Origin: Strongylocentrotus purpuratus
Lineage: Eukaryota; Echinodermata; Echinoidea; Camarodonta; Strongylocentrotidae
NCBI RefSeq assembly: GCF_000002235.5
Contig: NW_022145594.1
Location: forward strand, 17,834,412 to 17,898,411
Reading direction: 5' to 3'
Length of the DNA: 64,000 bases
The stretch's first letter is position 1; every line of letters starts with the position of its first letter. This document shows positions 59,797-64,000 of the stretch, in pieces. The position numbers were made by a program, and so were the translations under genes. Under the pieces are notes generated by a model. It was given only the letters and a program-made list of their open reading frames with translations, did not search any database and was not told where the DNA came from.

Positions 59797-59973
59797 CGTG
59801 AGAGCGTTTTCAGACCCTTGAAATGCGAGACACTTGGTAGCTCTGTGGAGGTGGTGTGGATCTAGTGGTCAAAAATGAAAAAGTGCATACACTGTATGTA
59901 CAAATCTACCGGTCAAGTGTCACACATTATACGTGACGTCACACATTTCAAGGGTCTTCAAAACGCTCTCACG
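59797..59973. promoter_or_regulatory. Large inverted repeat with a CRE-type site
   Basis: 59797-59833 (CGTGAGAGCGTTTTCAGACC...) and 59941-59973 are near-perfect inverted arms, separated by about 107 bp. The palindrome TGACGTCA, the CREB/ATF consensus, sits at 59934-59941 at the edge of the right arm. It lies about 560 bp upstream of the 60526 start codon. May be a small foldback element or a promoter part. Confidence 0.5.
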
Positions 59974-60525
59974 CACGACAAATGCGTGGGCGATATGAAA
60001 AAAACGCTATGCGTGTGTTATACCCTCGCGCGCCAAGTCATGAAAATGTCACGCATAGCTGATCTTTGAACTTGGCGTCTCTGTATGTACACCTGTACGC
60101 ATATACTCTAGTCCACCAATTTAGGCAGCAGTTGATCCGTAAAAGCATCAGAATATATCACCAAAATTCAGGGGAAAATACCACACTTACTTGATCACTA
60201 TTACTACTGGTCTGTGACTATAAGTACATGTAGGTATGCATGATCTATTTTATTGTATTTTGTTGACATTATATATGACAATTTCAAGCAATACAGAGTG
60301 TCTACTTTCATTTTTGCTGAGTGAGGACCTGTCAGTTCATTAAAAAACTTTGCCAAGTCTAAGAAAAAATTGGAGATTTATTTTACAAAACTGGAGAATC
60401 ACCTGATTTCATACTCTAGGTTACTCTCCGGTAACTCTGTCCTTTCATTGTATATTTTCCATGGCACTTCTTTGGCAGGTGTTTATTTCTGAGCTGCATT
60501 ATTGGTGCCTTTGGGTAGCTGCAAA

Positions 60526-62447
60526 ATGGACTACCTTGACTACGACAACCAAAACCAGCCCTCTGGGCAACAACAGCAACCTCACAGCACAGCATCCATC
60601 CCCCACCATCCCAACCACTCCCACCACCAACCGGCCATGAACCACTCCTTCCCGCAACACCTGCAACTGCAGCCTGTCTCGCAGCAACACAGTGCTTACC
60701 TGCAACCCCACCACTCTCAGTCGTCTGCTGCTTCCACTGCTGCCAGTCCTCACCTCCAGCACCTGCCGCCACCTCAAGGAGGGTTGTCAGTGCCCTTCTT
60801 GCACCATGGGGCTCCGCTTGGTTTTGCATCTGTTCGTGGAGGAGAGGGAGGAACGGAGAGGAGTATCTTGCACCGGGATGTCCCGCCAATATCCCACCGA
60901 GTACAAGTCAGAGGCGTTCCACAGGTTATGGAAAGCATATTCAGTTCAGTGATTCAAGAAGGTGAGATCTTAAAGCCACACTGTACTACGGTACTTGTAG
61001 CTACTTGCTCCCTCTATATAGAAAACTTCCCCAATCGGTGCCTGTTGGTCCCCCATGATCCTCTTTTTCTTATGTTAATTGAGAGCTGGGTTAATGAGGT
61101 AGCCACCTGTCAGTGACCTTGCTGTGTGGTCTAAACCCTTTTAACTGAACTATCACAGCCGGCTTTAAATTTAAGACATCAAACTTTCCCGCATTTGGAG
61201 GGAGTCTCACGCCACCATGCTCATTCTCCCGCCGTCCCAATAGCTCGTAGCGGGAGACTCCCGCCAGCACGCATTTCCTCCCGCTCTCCCGCTTCGATGT
61301 AGAATCTCCCGGTTTATGAAAAAACCTCCCGCCAAACATGGTAAGCACGTCCAAAAACGAGACCAAAAAAAAATGTGCTCTTAACCCCCCCTCCCCTTCC
61401 CCCTGCTTATTCAGCGGCTGGCTGAGTCATTGCGAAATTTTCGGCGCGATTTTCAAATTTTTAAACGCCCCCCCTTGAAAAAATCCTGCGTACGCCACTG
61501 CCGTTGAGCAAAACAAAAATTTGCATAGGACCTCCCTCAAAGCCGTTCCCCAAAGTTGACAGCCCTGTATATATAAATTGAGGCTTTAATATAAATGCCA
61601 ATTTTTTTTATGGTGAGGAGGAGATGGGGAGGAGAGGGAAGGAGGAGGGGGGGGGGGGGGGGATGCATGAGGAGGGGAAAGAGTTGGATATCATTTTATA
61701 TCAGTGATGTTCATGATGACAGATGGTCATAATAAAGCAGTTGGTAACAAGGAGGAGAAGAATAATGATGATCATGATCAACTAATTTTATTAGATTTGT
61801 CAAATTGTTAATTTCATAAAATACAAATACATGTACATGTAATAATAATGATAATAATAGCAGGTTCTTGTATAGCACTCATGTCTGTCAGACTTGACAC
61901 TCCGGGCGCCCCCGATTATGACCCTGGCTTTAGCACCGCTGCCATTACAGCGCTCTAGCATTTTAAGGAATTAATTCCTGCCAAGTACCTATTTACATCA
62001 CCTGGGTTAAGTGTGGTAAATGTAGATCAATGTCTTGCCAAAGGACATTGGTGCTGAGGCGGGACTCAAACCCGGATCTTGTGATCGACAGTCCAGTGAC
62101 ATATCCACTCGACCATGACACCTCTACTATGTAGATTTTAATAAGATAGTGTTTAGCAATTGTTCAATCAATCCCTTAATCCATCAACAGGTGTCGACCC
62201 CTCCGTCGGCCATCTTGAACCTCCCGCTCCAAGTTCTCTGGAACCAGAACCATCCACCCCACAGCAACTCCCCTCACACTCAACAGCCACCCCTACTCAG
62301 CCCACCACTACCCCTACTCGGCCCGTCGCCACCCCCACCCATCCCAGCAGGCCTCCTCTCTCTGAGAAGCCAGCCAGGATCATGGTCAATGATGGGAACC
62401 TACAAAGGAATGCTGGTCAAAAACTTGGAAAGACAGGAAATGCCAAG
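60526..62447 (+). CDS. Start of a second gene, His/Gln/Pro-rich, incomplete
   Basis: Exon 1 (60526-60961) begins MDYLDYDNQNQPSGQQQQ, is rich in His, Gln, Ser and Pro, and ends VMESIFSSVIQE at an AAG/GTGAGA donor in phase 1. Exon 2 (62191-62447, after AACAG) continues in frame with Thr/Pro repeats and PSRPPLSEKPAR, to an AAG/GTATAG donor. The MDY-D--NQN start, phase-1 exon end and PLSEK motif parallel exons 1-2 of the PRDM gene, so it may be a divergent paralogue whose PR/SET exons lie beyond the window. That is inference: no diagnostic domain is visible. The ATG at 60526 is chosen over the upstream GTG because of the similarity and the AAAATGG context. Confidence 0.55.
60968..61135 (-). repeat. 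Dispersed 180-bp repeat, inverted copy
   Basis: Reverse complement of 47270-47450 (CTACTTGCTCCCTCTATATAG, CTTATGTTAATTGAGAGCTG). It starts six bases after the exon-1 donor of the second gene. Confidence 0.8.
61136..61372. other. CTCCCG-rich intronic stretch
   Basis: Repeated CTCCCG(C) words. A 91-codon minus frame (61091-61366) overlaps but has no recognised motif, so I do not call a gene. Confidence 0.35.
61373..61499 (-). mobile_element. Solo hAT-like end, related to 7757-7890
   Basis: Reverse complement reads CAGTGGCGTACGCAGG then a G-run and GACTCAGCCAGCCG. The same segment is embedded in the left arm of the foldback element at 7757-7890. Confidence 0.6.
61858..62130 (-). mobile_element. 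tRNA-derived SINE, antisense, in intron 1
   Basis: The reverse complement starts AGAGGTGTCATGGTCGAGTG with GGGTTTGAGTCC as B box, then ACATTG...TTGGCAAGACATTGATC and the body. Ends within 65 bp of the exon-2 acceptor at 62191. Confidence 0.8.
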
Positions 62448-62787
62448 GTATAGATAAAGTACATTGTATACTATCCTAAATGTTAAAGAAAACACCAAGT
62501 GCTATTACGGGTACTCATGTAATATTGTGAAAGAAACTACCTAGAAATGAATCTGATTGGTTAATTACGTAGGTCAAGGAAACAATTGTTTGTGACGTTT
62601 GACGTCATTTACACAGTGAAAAGCCCTGGAGAAACATGTGAGCATGTGGAACACATAGCAATGTCACATCAGAATTTGATACATGTGTAAAGTGTAAATA
62701 TTTCAAGTCAGGGACCAATGCCCCCACAACTTCATGGATACAATTCCACGCAAGCTTGAGCTCTATAGAAGACATTCCTAAGATCAT

Positions 62788-63145
62788 AGAGGTGTCGTGG
62801 TCGAGTGGATATGTCAGCGGACTGTTGATCACAGGGTCTGCGGTTCAAGTCCCATCGCGGCACTAATGTCCTACATTTGCCACTCTCATGTACATGTAGG
62901 TGTTAAGTGGGTACCTGATAGGATGCGAAAGCTAATGTGGTTTGATTAGCAATGGCGGTTGTAATATGGCGACTGGCTGGAACGCTCCCCAGGGAGTGGA
63001 GAATGTGCATACCTTGTGTCCGGGTAAGCCTGAATCCGATGACCGGGGTAATAATATATATCTGTAAAGCGCTTTGAGAGGTCCTGCGGTCCTAAAATGC
63101 GCTATATAAGGACGAACTATTATTATTATTATTATTATTATTATC
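62788..63145 (+). mobile_element. Full-length tRNA-derived SINE with (ATT)n tail
   Basis: Head AGAGGTGTCGTGGTCGAGTG with A box TGGTCGAGTGG and B box GGTTCAAGTCC, both matching RNA polymerase III promoter consensus. A 3' module follows (CTCCCCAGGGAGTGG, AAAGCGCTTTGAG, GCGCTATATAAGG) with an ATT tail at 63118-63144. The same 3' module alone is at 47574-47757. Confidence 0.88.
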
Positions 63146-64000
63146 ATGATTGTGAAAGAGCAGGTGGAATCAAGAAGGGAAACTCCATGTCGACTGCTGC
63201 CATCACATGATGATACCAGAATTGATTTGATTTGATTTGATTTGATTTATTTATTTCTGTTTGATTTTCTTTTTCTTTTGCATTTTTACAAATATATAAC
63301 AAACAAATATTGCAAATTTACACATGACAAAAGAATATATGTAGAATAATGTAAGGCTGGCTGTAACTAATCGAAAACATCAAACAGGAGGGTTGAGAAA
63401 ATAATCAAAACTTGATAGTATGACTACCCTTAAAGGATACACAATAATACAAATATGGAGGAACAAAATATTGGTAAAAGGGGAAAAAGACAGAAAAAAA
63501 AGAAGACAAAAAGAAAGAGGGGATGCACATCAATATTCACAGACTTATGTGGTAGTTGGATTTCAATAAAGATTTTTTTTAAAAGAAAAGAAAATGCAAA
63601 TTTGAATATTGAGTGGCCAACTTGGGATATAATAGAATGAGAAGACTCGCGAGGTTCGGACAGTATGAATGTAAATGTAAGATCAGCCAGCTGGTTTTAA
63701 GCCTGGGTCTGCGAGTCAGTTTTGATGTGCAAAAGGTCATAATTTGTCATAACACCATTACTGGGTGTACAGGTCTGGCAAATAGCAAATCCCTGTAGTC
63801 CCATCAAGAAATACCCCCTAGTCCCTCAGAGAGTCTTTGGATGAGGAAAATTTAAGAAAATGAATTGACCACATGGCGCCAGAAAATGCATAAGGCCTGT
63901 TTGTCTTCGGTGTTGAATTCCCCATGAGAGCCCACTACCATTCGTCTTTAACTTCTCTTTAAGATTGATATCATATGTCTGTTTTGTGTTCCCCTCACAA
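63146..64000. other. Window end: repeats only
   Basis: A TTTGA pentamer tail (63221-63250) and LINE-like AT-rich sequence, then a dispersed repeat (63690-63940) shared with 52820-53095. No further exon of the 60526 gene was recognised before the window ends. Confidence 0.45.

Noticed and set aside
60416..60889. 157-codon minus frame opposite exon 1 of the second gene
   Set aside because: Shadow of the His/Gln-rich coding strand; the plus frame has the consistent start, donor and phase.
62788..62865. A genuine tRNA gene
   Set aside because: A and B boxes are good but the cloverleaf is not kept and the sequence continues into the SINE body; it is a tRNA-derived SINE head.

Overview
The window is eukaryotic, AT-rich and dominated by repeats, with GT-AG introns, tRNA-derived SINEs and many inverted-repeat elements. 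A long foldback transposon with tandemly repeated outer arms, like the TU elements described in sea urchins, points to a marine deuterostome, most probably an echinoderm and perhaps a sea urchin. That is an inference; no ribosomal or mitochondrial marker is present. No bacterial gene, tRNA gene, rRNA gene or CRISPR array was seen.

Layout. 1-6.6 kb: an apparently full-length L1/Tx1-type LINE on the minus strand (ORF1 and ORF2 both open), bordered by a perfect 248-bp direct repeat. 6.75-12.6 kb: a TU-like foldback element with about 1.7-kb arms. 12.6-19.6 kb: no gene; TTAA-flanked MITEs and nested GC-rich palindromic elements. 19.6-24.5 kb: a decayed Ty3/Gypsy retrotransposon (minus) that has lost RT/RNase H and carries an eight-unit 195/196-bp satellite made from its integrase; next to it is a 171-bp tandem repeat. 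24.5-35.5 kb: retrotransposon scraps, hAT-like and TTAA MITEs (one a three-level nest), and a 2.8-kb foldback element filled with a TGCCCCTTTT-type array.

35.5-46.5 kb: the most interesting unit. An inverted repeat of about 620 bp encloses 10.9 kb carrying one intact two-exon gene for a 1,524-aa protein with two zinc-binding-like modules and an XPG/FEN1-like nuclease region. The unit ends in matching termini and can be parsed with a 3-bp TAT duplication. I read it as a probably autonomous DNA transposon, possibly of the Academ superfamily, with a 1.6-kb element (10-bp target duplication) nested in it.

47-64 kb: the host-gene region. A five-exon PRDM-family gene (PR/SET plus eleven C2H2-type fingers, 924 aa) runs on the minus strand from 55816 to 48006, with all exon phases agreeing. 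A second gene starts head-to-head at 60526 on the plus strand with a similar first-exon beginning, and runs off the window. The PRDM gene shows local duplications (acidic exon end, linker segment, last finger). SINEs and MITEs fill its introns and the 4.7-kb space between the two start codons.
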